Source of the DNA: Rugamonas sp045984285
GTDB taxonomy: Bacteria; Pseudomonadota; Gammaproteobacteria; Burkholderiales; Burkholderiaceae_D
Reading direction: 5' to 3'
DNA: 64,000 bases
Assembly (NCBI RefSeq): GCF_045984285.3
Contig: NZ_JBJQIK030000010.1
Span: 1-64,000 of the forward strand
Part shown: positions 24,618 through 33,479 of the stretch, piece by piece
Layout: each line of letters starts with the position of its first letter
Position numbering within the stretch: position 1 is the stretch's first letter
Translations under genes and position numbers: made by a program
Notes under the pieces: model-generated
The model's input: only the letters and a program-made list of their open reading frames with translations
What the model was told of the DNA's origin: nothing
Databases searched by the model: none

Positions 24618-25898
24618 TTGAACAGCTATCAATGGTTCGTGCTGATCGGGGCCCTGATGGTGGCGCGCGGCCTGTGGGGGCAAACTGTGGCGCGCATGCC
24701 GCTCACCTCGGCGACGATTTACCTGGTCATTGGGCTGCTGCTCGGGCCCCTCGTGCTGAACGTGTTCAGCTTCGACCCGCTGGCCGAATCGGGCTTCCTG
24801 GAGCCCGTTGCCGAAGTCGCCGTACTGATCTCGCTGTTCTCGGCCGGTATCAAGATGCCCGTACCGTTCACGTTCGCCCGCTGGCTGCCCGCGCTGCGGC
24901 TGGCCTGGCTGGCGATGGCCGTGTCCGTCATGCTCATTGCCGCCGCCGGATGGCTGCTTGGCTTGCCCGCCGGCGCGGCGATCCTGCTGGGCGCCATCCT
25001 CGCGCCCACCGACCCGGTTCTGGCAACGGACGTACAACTGCGCCACGCCGGCGACCACGATCCGCTGCGCTTCACACTCACCTGCGAAGCGGGCCTGAAT
25101 GACGGCAGCGCCTTTCCTTTCGTGATGCTGGGCCTCGGCCTGCTGGGTTTGCACGAACTGGGGCCGTATGGCACGTCGTGGCTCATGGTCGATGTGATCT
25201 GGGCCAGCACGGGCGGCCTGGCGATTGGCGTGGCCTGCGGCGCGCTGCTGGCCTGGGCCAGCGGCTCACTGCGCAAGCGCATCGCAAAACATGAAGTGCT
25301 GGACGACCTGCTCGGCCTTGGCCTGATCGGGCTCAGTTACGGCCTTGCAGTGTGGCTGCACACCTACGGCTTTCTGGCAGTGTTCGCGGCCGGTGTGGCG
25401 CTGCGGCAGACGGAACTGCGGCTGATTCATGCGCCGACCAACCGCCAGGGACTGTTGGAACCGGAAACCGACCGGGCGATGGCGCCTGCGGTGGTGCCGG
25501 CCGAACCTACCGTCAGCGGGGGCGCCCTGGTTTTCAAGGAGCACCTGGAACGGCTGTCCGAACTGACGCTGGTTTTGTTGCTGGGTGGCGCGGCAACACT
25601 CTACCTTGCGGACTGGCGGCCATGGGTGCTGGCTGCCTTCGTGCTCTTCGCCGCACGCCCGCTCAGCGTGCTGGTCAGCCTGGCCGGCTCCGGCATCGGC
25701 CGGCGGGCGACCGCCATCGCCGCCTGGTTCGGCGTACGCGGCATTGGCTCCATCTACTACCTGACCTATGCCATCAACCATGGGCTGCCCTTCAGCATGG
25801 CGCGCGACCTGCTCAACATCGCGCTCGCGGTGATCATTTCCTCGATCGTCCTGCACGGCATCAGCGTTTCGCCACTGCTCAACCGCTTCTGGCGCTGA
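24618..25898 (+). CDS. Na+/H+ antiporter, CPA1 (NhaP) type
   Basis: 426 residues with about twelve membrane segments. The ion-site segment LAPTDPVLATDVQL (near residue 135) and EAGLNDGSAFPFVML (near 160) are CPA1 motifs with the essential ND pair. The C-terminal FGVRGIGSIYYLTYA is also conserved. It exchanges Na+ or K+ for protons. The start is a TTG at 24618 with GGGAG seven bases upstream; the open frame from 24534 gives an implausible hydrophilic N-terminus. Confidence 0.88.
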   Translation: MNSYQWFVLIGALMVARGLWGQTVARMPLTSATIYLVIGLLLGPLVLNVFSFDPLAESGFLEPVAEVAVLISLFSAGIKMPVPFTFARWLPALRLAWLAMAVSVMLIAAAGWLLGLPAGAAILLGAILAPTDPVLATDVQLRHAGDHDPLRFTLTCEAGLNDGSAFPFVMLGLGLLGLHELGPYGTSWLMVDVIWASTGGLAIGVACGALLAWASGSLRKRIAKHEVLDDLLGLGLIGLSYGLAVWLHTYGFLAVFAAGVALRQTELRLIHAPTNRQGLLEPETDRAMAPAVVPAEPTVSGGALVFKEHLERLSELTLVLLLGGAATLYLADWRPWVLAAFVLFAARPLSVLVSLAGSGIGRRATAIAAWFGVRGIGSIYYLTYAINHGLPFSMARDLLNIALAVIISSIVLHGISVSPLLNRFWR

Positions 25899-26123
25899 GC
25901 TGCGCATCGCGCACAAGCTTATGCGAATTGCCGCAGGCCGACGTGGCCGGCGCCGCCTTTGCGGCGGCAGCGGCGGATCCCATCGGCTCGGGGATCGGCC
26001 TCGGTGCGGCGGGCGTTGCGGCGCAAGCCGCAGCACGAAGGCCGCTGCTTCGAAGCGCCGACGGCTGCACGGAAAACAGCACGAAGGCCGAAGTAGCACA
26101 AGGCACCGCCAGGCCCGGAGCTC
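25899..26123. other. Gene-free GC-rich stretch before a decayed ABC permease
   Basis: No supported gene. All frames give Ala/Arg/Gly-rich low-complexity peptides with no start signal. The substrate-binding protein expected with the following ABC genes is absent, so this may be the remnant of a deletion or simply decayed sequence. Confidence 0.4.
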
Positions 26124-26883
26124 GTGCGAGCCGCTGGTGGGCCTGCTGCTCCGCTGGCAGCACTGGCGGCAGCGGAACTGGCGGTACGCAGCGGTGCACT
26201 GCCGTCGAGCCAATTGCCGCCGCCAAGCGCTGTGGCGGAAACCCTCGCAGACCTGGCCGCAACGGCCTCGCGCAGCACATCGCCGCCAGCACCCTGCGTG
26301 TGCTCACCGGATTCGCTGCCGGCGCAGTGCTGGCCATCGCGCTGGGCGCGGCGGTCGGCCTGAGCCAGCGCCTGTCCGCCCTGCTCGACCCGGCCTTTCA
26401 GGCGCTGCGCGCGATACCGTCACTGGCCTGGGTGCCCCTGCTCCTGCTCTGGCTGGGCATCGACGAAGCGCCAAAGATCGTGCTGATCGCCATCGACGCC
26501 TTCTTCCCGGTCTATATGGGCGTGGCCTCCGGCATCCGCGACGTGGACCGCAAGCTGATCGAGGTGGGACGGCTGTACCGCCTGGACGGCGTCCAGCTCG
26601 CACGCCGCGTGCTGCTGCCGGCCGCGCTGCCGGCCATCCTCACCGGCCTGCGTAATGGCCTGAGCCTCGCATGGATGTTCATGGTGGCGGCCGAACTGAT
26701 CGCCGCCAGCAAAGGCTTGGCTACCTGCTCAGTGACGGCCGCGAAACCAGCCGCGCCGACATCGTCATCGCCGCCATCGTGCTGCTGGCCATCCTCGGCA
26801 AAATCAGCGACGGCATCATGCACAGCGCCGAAACCCGTTTGCTGCACTGGCGCGACAACTTCGGCGCTGGAGCCGCGCGATGA
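26124..26883 (+). pseudogene. SsuC/TauC-like ABC permease broken by frameshifts
   Basis: A sulfonate/taurine-type permease can be read only by changing frame twice. Frame one gives ELAVRSGALPSSQLPPPSAV...ETLADLAA (to about 26265). A second frame gives LAQHIAASTLRVLTGFAAG through the EAA loop and WMFMVAAELIAASKGL (about 26270-26718). A third gives GYLLSDGRETSRADIVIAAI to the stop at 26883. The extreme N-terminus is unclear. The last stop overlaps the ATPase start (ATGA), preserving ancestral coupling. Codon use is normal, so decay is recent, or two sequencing errors occur; the sequence alone cannot separate these. Confidence 0.75.
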
Positions 26884-27614
26884 GCAAGCTGCTGCAAATC
26901 CGGGTGGATGAAAAGCGCTACGGCGAGCGCGCCGTGCTGCGCGGCCTGGAACTGGAGCTGAACGAAGGCGAAATCGTATCCCTGATCGGCGCCAGCGGCT
27001 GTGGCAAGAGCAGCCTGCTGGCCATCCTCGCTGGCCTTGACCGGCACTGGCGCGGCGAGATCAAGCTGGATGGAAGCACGCTGCATGGCGTGAGCAGCCA
27101 GATCGGAATCATCTTCCAGGAGCCCCGCCTCTTCCCCTGGCTCAGCGTGGCGCGCAATATTGCCTTCGGCTGCCCGGAGGGCGGCGAGAACGCACTGCAA
27201 GTGGAGCTGCTGCTGGAGGAAGTGGGACTGGCTGGCCTGAGCAGCCGCCTGCCGAAACAACTGTCCGGCGGCCAGGCCCAGCGAGCGGCGATTGCACGCG
27301 GTCTCTTCACCCGCCCGCGCATCCTGTTGCTGGACGAGCCCTTCTCCGCCGTGGATGCCTTCACGCGCATGAAGCTGCAGGACCTGCTGTCCCGCATCGC
27401 CCGCCAGCACGGCCTGACGGTACTGCTGGTGACGCACGATATCGACGAAGCGCTCTACCTGAGCGACCGCATTCTCATGCTGGACAACAGCGCGGGCCCG
27501 CTACGCGCCGAATACCAGGTGCGTGCCGGCCATCCTCGCAGCCGCAGCGATGCGCGGCTGGCCGAACTGCGCGCCGATATCCTCGACGCGCTGCACGCCG
27601 CCCACGCCATCTGA
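26880..27614 (+). CDS. Nitrate/sulfonate/taurine-type ABC transporter ATP-binding protein
   Basis: 244 residues and intact: Walker A GASGCGKSS, Q-loop FQEPRLFPWLS, signature LSGGQAQR, Walker B ILLLDEP, switch VLLVTHD. FQEPRLFPW is the mark of the SsuB/TauB/NrtD subclass. Its permease is frameshifted and no binding protein is nearby, so unless it serves another permease it is probably an orphan. ssuBC 9 kb upstream is the obvious alternative partner. Ends four bases before the convergent serine acetyltransferase gene. Confidence 0.88.
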   Translation: MSKLLQIRVDEKRYGERAVLRGLELELNEGEIVSLIGASGCGKSSLLAILAGLDRHWRGEIKLDGSTLHGVSSQIGIIFQEPRLFPWLSVARNIAFGCPEGGENALQVELLLEEVGLAGLSSRLPKQLSGGQAQRAAIARGLFTRPRILLLDEPFSAVDAFTRMKLQDLLSRIARQHGLTVLLVTHDIDEALYLSDRILMLDNSAGPLRAEYQVRAGHPRSRSDARLAELRADILDALHAAHAI

Positions 27615-27618
27615 AAAC

Positions 27619-28542
27619 TCAGTCGTTGCGCATCTGGGCCTGCGACACGCTGCAGCCCGGCGGCACGCTCTGCGTGAGCCACACATTGCCGCCGACGGTA
27701 GACCCGGCGCCGATGGTGATGCGGCCCAGGATGGTGGCGCCCGCATAGATCACCACATCATCTTCCACGATCGGATGGCGCGGCGTGCCCTTGATCAGCG
27801 CGCCCGAAGCATCGGCCGGGAAGCGCTTGGCGCCCAGCGTGACATGCTGGTACAGGCGCACCCGCTCGCCGATGATGGCCGTTTCGCCGATCACCACGCC
27901 GGTGCCATGGTCGATGAAGAAGCTGCCGCCGATCTGCGCGGCCGGATGGATGTCGATGCCGGTCAGCGTATGGCTGATATCGCAGATCATGCGCGCGATG
28001 AAGGGCGAACCCAGTTTATGCAGCTGGTGCGCCAGGCGGTAATGCAGGATGGCGATGGTGCCCGGATAGCACAGCATGATCTCGGCAATCGAGGTAGCCG
28101 CCGGATCGCCCGCATACGCCGCCTGCACGTCCGACACGAGCAGCGCCCGCACGTCCGGCAGGCTGGCTGCGAAGTTGCGCGTGATGTCGTGCGCGCGCTG
28201 CGTCAGCGCGGCTTCATCGGGCACTTCGTCCGTATCCGCAAACTGCAGGCCGCGCCGCACCTGCTCCGTCAGGCGGTTCAGCGTGGTGGTCAGCGTATCG
28301 CCCACGAAGTAGTCGATGCTCTCGTCGGTGAGATTGGGCCGCCCGTAATGCGTGGGGAACAGCACGGCGGACAGGCCGTTGACGATGGTGGTCAGCGCTT
28401 CGCGCGACGGCAGCTCGCGAATGCGGCGCTGATGCCGGATGTTGTGGGTGGCCTCGCGCGAAATGCGCAGCTGGCGCACCACATTGTCCAGATCCCAGTG
28501 GGCGGGCTTCACGCTGGTGCCGTCAAAGGTGTCGATGGTCAT
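27619..28542 (-). CDS. Serine O-acetyltransferase (EpsC/SAT family)
   Basis: 307 residues. The N-terminal helical domain (about 1-160) is followed by SAT signatures DIHPAAQIGGSFFIDHGTGVVIGE and RVRLYQHVTLGAKRF, then left-handed beta-helix repeats (HPIVEDDVVIYAGATILGRITIGAGSTVGGNVWL). It makes O-acetylserine from serine and acetyl-CoA, the precursor into which sulfide is built to give cysteine. It follows a sulfonate-type ABC remnant, in keeping with a sulfur theme. No helix-extended CysE C-terminus ending in Ile is seen (ends QMRND). Confidence 0.88.
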   Translation of the reverse strand: MTIDTFDGTSVKPAHWDLDNVVRQLRISREATHNIRHQRRIRELPSREALTTIVNGLSAVLFPTHYGRPNLTDESIDYFVGDTLTTTLNRLTEQVRRGLQFADTDEVPDEAALTQRAHDITRNFAASLPDVRALLVSDVQAAYAGDPAATSIAEIMLCYPGTIAILHYRLAHQLHKLGSPFIARMICDISHTLTGIDIHPAAQIGGSFFIDHGTGVVIGETAIIGERVRLYQHVTLGAKRFPADASGALIKGTPRHPIVEDDVVIYAGATILGRITIGAGSTVGGNVWLTQSVPPGCSVSQAQMRND

Positions 28543-28624
28543 GGTGTTAGTGGAAAAAGCAATTTTTCAGCTTACTGAAACGGTCCGTCAAAGCGAAGAA
28601 CATTTTTCGCCGAAGCTTATGCGT

Positions 28625-28654
28625 TTTATGCATATGGAAAGCTTGGCGTACAAT
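28625..28654 (+). promoter_or_regulatory. Candidate promoter of the Bcr/CflA gene
   Basis: TTTATG (28625-28630) and TACAAT (28649-28654) are 18 bases apart, 26 bases before the start codon. The -10 is a good match, the -35 is weak. The region is AT-rich against its surroundings. Confidence 0.4.
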
Positions 28655-28680
28655 ATCGGGCCCACAACGATAAACCATCC

Positions 28681-29862
28681 ATGAATATTTTGCTGACCGT
28701 GCTCCTGGCCGGACTGACGATGGTCGGGCCGCTGGCCATCGACACCTACCTGCCGTCCTTCCCCGCCATCGCACAGACCTTCGACGCAACGCCGCTGGCC
28801 ATCCAGCAGACGCTGAGCCTCTTCCTGTTCACCTTCGCCTTCATGATGCTGTTTTACGGCACGCTGTCCGATACTTTCGGCCGCCGCCCCGTCATCCTGT
28901 GGTCGCTGGTGCTGTATATCATTGCCTCGATCGGCGGCGCGCTGGCCGGTTCGCTCGGCATGCTGATCGTATGCCGCGTGCTGCAGGGCCTCGCATCGGG
29001 TGCGGGCTCGGTGGTGGGACGCGCTATCGTGCAGGACCGCTTCAGCGGCGCAGAAGCGCAGAAGATCCTGGCCCACATCATGATGGTGTTCGGCCTGGCG
29101 CCCGCGCTGGCGCCGATTCTCGGCGGCTGGCTGCAGGTGTCGCTGGGCTGGCGCTCGATCTTCTGGTTCCTCACCCTGTTCGCGGTGCTGATGTTCGTGG
29201 CGGTGTACCGCTGGCTGCCGGAAAGCCTGCCGGCCAAAGACCGCCATCCCTTCGAGTTCAGGACCATCGCGGCCAACTACCTGCGCGTGCTGCGCCACAA
29301 GCAGTTCCTGCTGCTGGCGGCGGCGCTCGGCATGGCCTTTGGCGGATTTGCGCTGTACATCGGTTCGGCGGCCTACTTCATCATGAATATCCTGCACCTG
29401 CCGGAGACCTCGTTCGCCTGGCTGTTCATTCCGCTGGTGTCGGGCATGGTGGTGGGCTCGGCGCTGTCGGGCAAGCTGGCGCACCGCTATTCGCAGGTCA
29501 AGCTGGTGTGGATCAGCTATGTGGGCATGGCGGTATCGGCGGCGGTGAACGTGGCCTATACCTGGTTCTTCGTGGCCGAGATCCCGTGGGCGGTGCTGCC
29601 GCTGTTCTTCTATTCGCTGTCGCTGGCGATTGCCATGCCGCCGCTGTCGCTGCTGGCGATGCGCCATTTCCCGAACCACAGCGGGCTGGCGGCCTCGCTG
29701 CAGTCCTTCATTCAGATGACGCTCTTCGCGTTGGTATCGGGACTGGTGGCGCCGCTGCTGTTCGACAGCGCCTTCAAGCTGGCCTGCGGCGTGGCGGGCT
29801 GCCTGGTGGCCAGCCTGCTGGCATGGGTGTTCGCCCAGTCGGGCGAACATCAGGCGGCGTAA
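28681..29862 (+). CDS. Bcr/CflA family drug-resistance MFS transporter
   Basis: 393 residues, twelve membrane segments. Bcr/CflA features: GPLAIDTYLPSFPAIAQTF at the N-terminus, motif A GTLSDTFGRRPVILWSL, and RVLQGLASGAGSVVGRAIVQDRF in segment 4. It exports drugs such as bicyclomycin or chloramphenicol-like compounds by proton antiport. Divergent from serine acetyltransferase with 138 bases between. Confidence 0.92.
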   Translation: MNILLTVLLAGLTMVGPLAIDTYLPSFPAIAQTFDATPLAIQQTLSLFLFTFAFMMLFYGTLSDTFGRRPVILWSLVLYIIASIGGALAGSLGMLIVCRVLQGLASGAGSVVGRAIVQDRFSGAEAQKILAHIMMVFGLAPALAPILGGWLQVSLGWRSIFWFLTLFAVLMFVAVYRWLPESLPAKDRHPFEFRTIAANYLRVLRHKQFLLLAAALGMAFGGFALYIGSAAYFIMNILHLPETSFAWLFIPLVSGMVVGSALSGKLAHRYSQVKLVWISYVGMAVSAAVNVAYTWFFVAEIPWAVLPLFFYSLSLAIAMPPLSLLAMRHFPNHSGLAASLQSFIQMTLFALVSGLVAPLLFDSAFKLACGVAGCLVASLLAWVFAQSGEHQAA

Positions 29863-30120
29863 TCAGGGCCAGGGAGCGGGCGTTACGTCTTCGTACTGCG
29901 GGCCGCCCTGCTCCGGTTCCGGGGCGGGCTCCGGCTCCTGCCTGAGCTTTTGCGAAGGCGGCAGGCCGAGGCCGAGAATCTCCTTGCGGCCCTCGACGAA
30001 ATCGGAAGTCGTCAGCGGATGTTCCTTGTCCGGCCAGTTGGCAATGGCCCAGTTCTGCACTTCTTCAAAGCGGCGCCATACCTCGGCGACGAACTGGCGG
30101 CGGTCCTCGTCGTTCTGCAT
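29863..30120 (-). CDS. Small hypothetical protein with acidic Pro/Glu tail
   Basis: 85 residues, soluble. A helical, Trp-rich N-terminus (AEVWRRFEEVQNWAIANWPDKEHPL) is followed by KEILGLGLPPSQKL and a low-complexity tail rich in Pro and Glu. No family recognised. Its stop abuts the convergent Bcr gene. It follows the regulator gene by 22 bases and carries its own GGGAGG ribosome site. Confidence 0.65.
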   Translation of the reverse strand: MQNDEDRRQFVAEVWRRFEEVQNWAIANWPDKEHPLTTSDFVEGRKEILGLGLPPSQKLRQEPEPAPEPEQGGPQYEDVTPAPWP

Positions 30121-30142
30121 ACATCCTCCCTTGCTGTTTTTG

Positions 30143-30781
30143 CTACTTTACACCAGCCTTTTGCAGGGGGACGATCCGATAGGCACAGCGGCGCGCACCC
30201 GCCAGCAGGTGTTCGGTGCGCTCGACCGTGCATTCCGGCCCGAGCACGCGCTTGAACACATCCAGCTCCGAGCGGCAGAACTTCTGGCACTCGCGCGCGG
30301 CGGCGCAGATGGGGCAATGGTTTTCGACCAGCAGCAGGCTGCCGTCGTCCTGCGCTTCCACCTCCGCCATATAGCCTTCCACTTCGCGCGCCATGGCCAG
30401 CGACTGAACCCGCTCGCCGAGCGGCGCGGCCTGGCCAACGGTATTCCGGTAGAACTCCTCGCTGGCCTGCTCGCGCGCCACGATCAGCTTTTCCATGCCC
30501 TCCTCGCCGAACAGGCTGCGGATCTGCGTGATGAGCTGCAGCGTGAGGTCGGCGTGGCGGTCGGGGAAGCGGGCGTGGCCCGCATCGGTCAGCAGCCAGC
30601 GCCGCGATGGGCGGCCCACTTTCTCGGCCACGTCCTCGAAGCGCACCAGCCCTTTTTCTTCCGCCGCTTCCAGGTGGCGGCGCGCGCCCATGGACGTGAG
30701 GCCCAGCATGGCGGCCAGCTGCTGCGCCGTTTTGGCGCCGCGCGTTTTGAGAAGGAAAAGTATCTGGTCTGCTGTATTCAA
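30143..30781 (-). CDS. SufR-like winged-helix regulator with Cys cluster
   Basis: 212 residues. An N-terminal winged helix (ADQILFLLKTRGAKTAQQLAAMLGLTSMGARRHLE) and a C-terminal effector domain with cysteines at 156, 159, 165, 169, 184 and 199 (CPICAAARECQKFC...ARRCAY). The layout with ...ENHCPIC and EHLLAG-CAY is that of SufR-type regulators that sense iron or redox through a 4Fe-4S cluster. The start is TTG at 30781 with GGAG eight bases before it, overlapping the MFS stop (TTGA); no ATG exists nearby. Likely autoregulates the transporter it is coupled to (inference). Confidence 0.82.
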   Translation of the reverse strand: MNTADQILFLLKTRGAKTAQQLAAMLGLTSMGARRHLEAAEEKGLVRFEDVAEKVGRPSRRWLLTDAGHARFPDRHADLTLQLITQIRSLFGEEGMEKLIVAREQASEEFYRNTVGQAAPLGERVQSLAMAREVEGYMAEVEAQDDGSLLLVENHCPICAAARECQKFCRSELDVFKRVLGPECTVERTEHLLAGARRCAYRIVPLQKAGVK

Positions 30782-32001
30782 GTTGTCGCTCCGTTTGCGG
30801 AAAGGCGTGCCGCGGCCAGCTCGCTGCGCCATGCCCCGATGCGCCACCCGGCCCAGGCGCACAGGGCGGCGCCCAGCCCCAGCACCAGCCGCGTATCCAG
30901 CAGCGACAGCAATGCACCCGCCAGCGCCGTCACAATGCTGGCGAGGCAGAAGGTGGTGGACAGCAGGCCCATGATGGCTCCCTGGCCGTGGGCGCTGAAA
31001 CGCTCGGCAGCCCAGCCTTGCATCACGGTATTGTAAAACGCATTCGGAATGCCGAACAGGGAGATCGCCACCAGCCCGATCCACAGGTTGCCGAGGGCGA
31101 CGCCGCCCACCGTGGCCGCCACACCCCAGGCATACCAGGCCGCCCGGCGCAGCGGCGGCACGGCGCTTTCCCGGCCGGCGAACAGCGAGGCCGCCGTCAT
31201 GATGCCGCACATCACCATATTGGCCGTGGCAATGGCCGCCGTATCGTAATTGCCGACTTCCACCAGCCACAGCGGATAGTAGGAATAAAAGGCTGTCACA
31301 CCGCAGGCCACCGCCAGCGAGATGCTGAACAGCGTGCGCAACTCGGGGAAGCGCAGCAGGTTCAGGGCGTGCCGTTCGCGCGCCACCTGCCAGATCGAGC
31401 TGGTGTCGGCCGATGGCGCCTCCCGCGGCAGTGCCGCCATCACGAGCAGCGAGGCCAGCACCAGCGCTGCCACCGCCACCATGAAGGGCACGGTAATGCC
31501 GAAGCCCAGTGTAGCGCCGGCCAGCAAGGGCCCCACCAGCCAGCCAGCATGGAAGGCGCCGTTCAGCCAGGACAGCGCACGCAGGCGCAGCGCCCCTTCC
31601 AGCCGTTCGGCCAGCAGCGCACGGGCCACCGAGCCGTTCCCTTCCGCCAGGCCGGTGACGAAACGGGCGATGATGAAGGCCGGATAGTTTTCCAGGACCA
31701 GGGCCAGGGCCGTGACCGCATGGCCGATGGCGCCGCCGAAGCCGGTCACCAGCAGCACCCGCCTGCGCCCGTAGCGGTCGGACAGCGACCCCATCAGCGT
31801 CGCGCCGAGCAGCAGGCCCAGCGGGTTGATCGTCAGCGCAATGCCGAACAGCAGCTTGGGCGGCAGGCCGAGGAAGTTGTTCAGGCTGTTTGGCGCGTCG
31901 GACGCGAACAGCGGCGGGAGGATGGGATATGGCAGCGAGGCGCCTACCGTGGACAGCAAGGCCATCAGGCAGGCGGCGGCAATCAGTAATGGCGTTTTCA
32001 T
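30778..32001 (-). CDS. MFS transporter, TetA-like
   Basis: 407 residues, twelve membrane segments. Motif A reads GSLSDRYGRRRVLLVTGFGGAIGHAV and the segment-4/5 region is RFVTGLAEGNGSVARALLAERL, like drug:H+ antiporter-1 members. The substrate is unknown. It is translationally coupled to a SufR-like regulator downstream, which suggests a transporter controlled by iron or redox state. The region upstream (32002-32049) is AT-rich with TTTATTTATTT and probably carries the promoter. Confidence 0.87.
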   Translation of the reverse strand: MKTPLLIAAACLMALLSTVGASLPYPILPPLFASDAPNSLNNFLGLPPKLLFGIALTINPLGLLLGATLMGSLSDRYGRRRVLLVTGFGGAIGHAVTALALVLENYPAFIIARFVTGLAEGNGSVARALLAERLEGALRLRALSWLNGAFHAGWLVGPLLAGATLGFGITVPFMVAVAALVLASLLVMAALPREAPSADTSSIWQVARERHALNLLRFPELRTLFSISLAVACGVTAFYSYYPLWLVEVGNYDTAAIATANMVMCGIMTAASLFAGRESAVPPLRRAAWYAWGVAATVGGVALGNLWIGLVAISLFGIPNAFYNTVMQGWAAERFSAHGQGAIMGLLSTTFCLASIVTALAGALLSLLDTRLVLGLGAALCAWAGWRIGAWRSELAAARLSANGATT

Positions 32002-32049
32002 ACCGCCATCTTAAGCCTGCCTCGACAATAAGTAAACTTATTTGTTTAT

Positions 32050-32487
32050 TTATTTAGAATGCTGCTGCACCCAGCCGAGGATGTTGTTGGTATCCATGGC
32101 GCCCGGCTGCCGTGCGACCTCGCGCCCGTTGCGGAACAGGGCCAGCGTGGGAATGCTGCGGATGTTGTAGCGCGCGCCGATGTCCTGCGCATCCTCGGTA
32201 TTCACCTTTACCACGCGGTACTGCGGCTCCAGGCGCTGCGCCGCCTGTTCATAGAAAGGCGCCATGGTGCGGCAAGGCCCGCACCATGGCGCCCAGAAAT
32301 CGACCAGCACGGGAATATCGCTGCGTTCGATATGTTTGAGGAAGCGCTGGCTCGACAGGTCCACGGGATGGCCGGTGAACAGCTGCTTCGTGCATTTGCC
32401 GCAGGTAGGTGCGTCGTCCAGCCGTGGCGCGGGAACGCGGTTCACGGCGTCGCAATGCGGGCAGACAATATGGAGGGAATCGCTCAT
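32050..32487 (-). CDS. trxC: Thioredoxin 2 (TrxC)
   Basis: 145 residues. The N-terminal zinc-binding pair CPHC (9-12) and CGKC (29-32) marks TrxC and is followed by a thioredoxin fold with active site WCGPC (68-72), cis-Pro in SIPTLALF. TrxC reduces protein disulfides and is induced by oxidative stress in relatives. The ATG at 32487 overlaps the stop of the upstream small membrane protein (ATGA). The longer frame to 32604 lacks the zinc motif at its start and was rejected. Confidence 0.95.
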   Translation of the reverse strand: MSDSLHIVCPHCDAVNRVPAPRLDDAPTCGKCTKQLFTGHPVDLSSQRFLKHIERSDIPVLVDFWAPWCGPCRTMAPFYEQAAQRLEPQYRVVKVNTEDAQDIGARYNIRSIPTLALFRNGREVARQPGAMDTNNILGWVQQHSK

Positions 32488-32732
32488 GGGGTATCCGGCT
32501 GCTTGTTCTCGTTTTTGACGATGCCGCGAATATTCGTCGCGGCCAGACAGCAGTTTAATACGATCAGCGCCCAGGCGTCGTCCTGCCAGCCCCAGATGAC
32601 CCACAGCACGTTACTGACAAGGAATACGACAAAGCCCGCGAGACGCCGGTGCGCGCTGCGCGAGCCCACCAGCCATGCCGCCAGCAGCGAGGCGGCCATG
32701 GCCGGCCATTGCAGCAAATCGATGAAATCCAT
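32484..32732 (-). CDS. Small three-helix inner-membrane protein
   Basis: 82 residues, three hydrophobic segments (WPAMAASLLAAWLVG, LAGFVVFLVSNVLWVIWGW, WALIVLNCCLAATNIRGIV). The SNVLWVIWG and N-x-RGI elements recall tiny SemiSWEET/PnuC-like membrane proteins, but no family was fixed. A GGGGAG ribosome site lies just before the ATG. Coupled to trxC by an ATGA overlap, so it may work with thiol redox control; this is inference. Confidence 0.75.
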   Translation of the reverse strand: MDFIDLLQWPAMAASLLAAWLVGSRSAHRRLAGFVVFLVSNVLWVIWGWQDDAWALIVLNCCLAATNIRGIVKNENKQPDTP

Positions 32733-32802
32733 GCTCTCCCCTTATATCGAGCGGCCAGTCTAGCAAGGCCAATCGTGCGGGAGCGCATGGCTAGCAGAGC
32801 GT

Positions 32803-33396
32803 TCAGCCGGGCTGGGCCTCCTTGCGCTGGGCCGGGCGCGCAACGCTTGCCGCGGCGGCCGCTGCGGCGCCGGGCTGGGCAGCCGCAAAGTCCAGCCCAT
32901 CGCCCATTGCCGCGCGTGCATGGCGGGCGGCACTGTCCATGATGCCGTCCAGCGGGTTGGCCAGCTGGCGCATCGCGTCCTGCTGGTTGCGCAGGGTGCG
33001 TTCGGTTTCTTCGGAGGTAATGCGCGTGACCTCATCCGTAAATTCGCGCGCCGCACGGGTGGTTTCTTCCGCATGGTCGCCCGCTACCCGGATCAGGCTG
33101 GCCTGGCCATCCGCCGTGATGCGCGAGAGCTGCTGCTGGTAGGCGCGCAGGCGCATGGCGGCCGGCTCCGCACGGGCCGCCGCGAGGCTGAACAGCTCGG
33201 TGGGCTTGCCGATGCCGATGAAGGCCTGGCCCGTGGCCGCACCGTCTTCGATGACGGATTGCGTGAACTGCAATTGCAGCTCTCTGAATTGCTGCGCGCT
33301 TTGCATCAGCGAGCGCGACATATCGTTGAAGAACGCCACCTGTGCCTGGATATGATTCTGGGCGGCGGGGGTAACAGCCTGGGTAAATGGATACAT
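32803..33396 (-). CDS. Phasin family protein
   Basis: 197 residues, almost entirely amphipathic helix (from AQVAFFNDMSRSLMQSAQQFRELQLQFTQSVIEDG to the end), with an Ala/Gln-rich tail. The pattern fits the phasin family that coats polyhydroxyalkanoate granules and controls their size. It stands alone, with a 109-base upstream region containing an FNR-like box and a palindrome (CATGCGGGCATG at 33471-33482). The start at 33396 has AGAGG upstream. Confidence 0.83.
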   Translation of the reverse strand: MYPFTQAVTPAAQNHIQAQVAFFNDMSRSLMQSAQQFRELQLQFTQSVIEDGAATGQAFIGIGKPTELFSLAAARAEPAAMRLRAYQQQLSRITADGQASLIRVAGDHAEETTRAAREFTDEVTRITSEETERTLRNQQDAMRQLANPLDGIMDSAARHARAAMGDGLDFAAAQPGAAAAAAASVARPAQRKEAQPG

Positions 33397-33479
33397 GGAT
33401 TGGCCTCTGCTAGGTTTGGACAGCCCGGCGCAGAATCGCGGCGGGACAGCCAAGACTAAAGATTCCTCAACATGCGGGC

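Noticed and set aside
25921..26655. 244-codon plus-strand frame over the decayed permease
   Set aside because: Arg-rich out-of-frame translation; homology to the permease lies in the other two frames.
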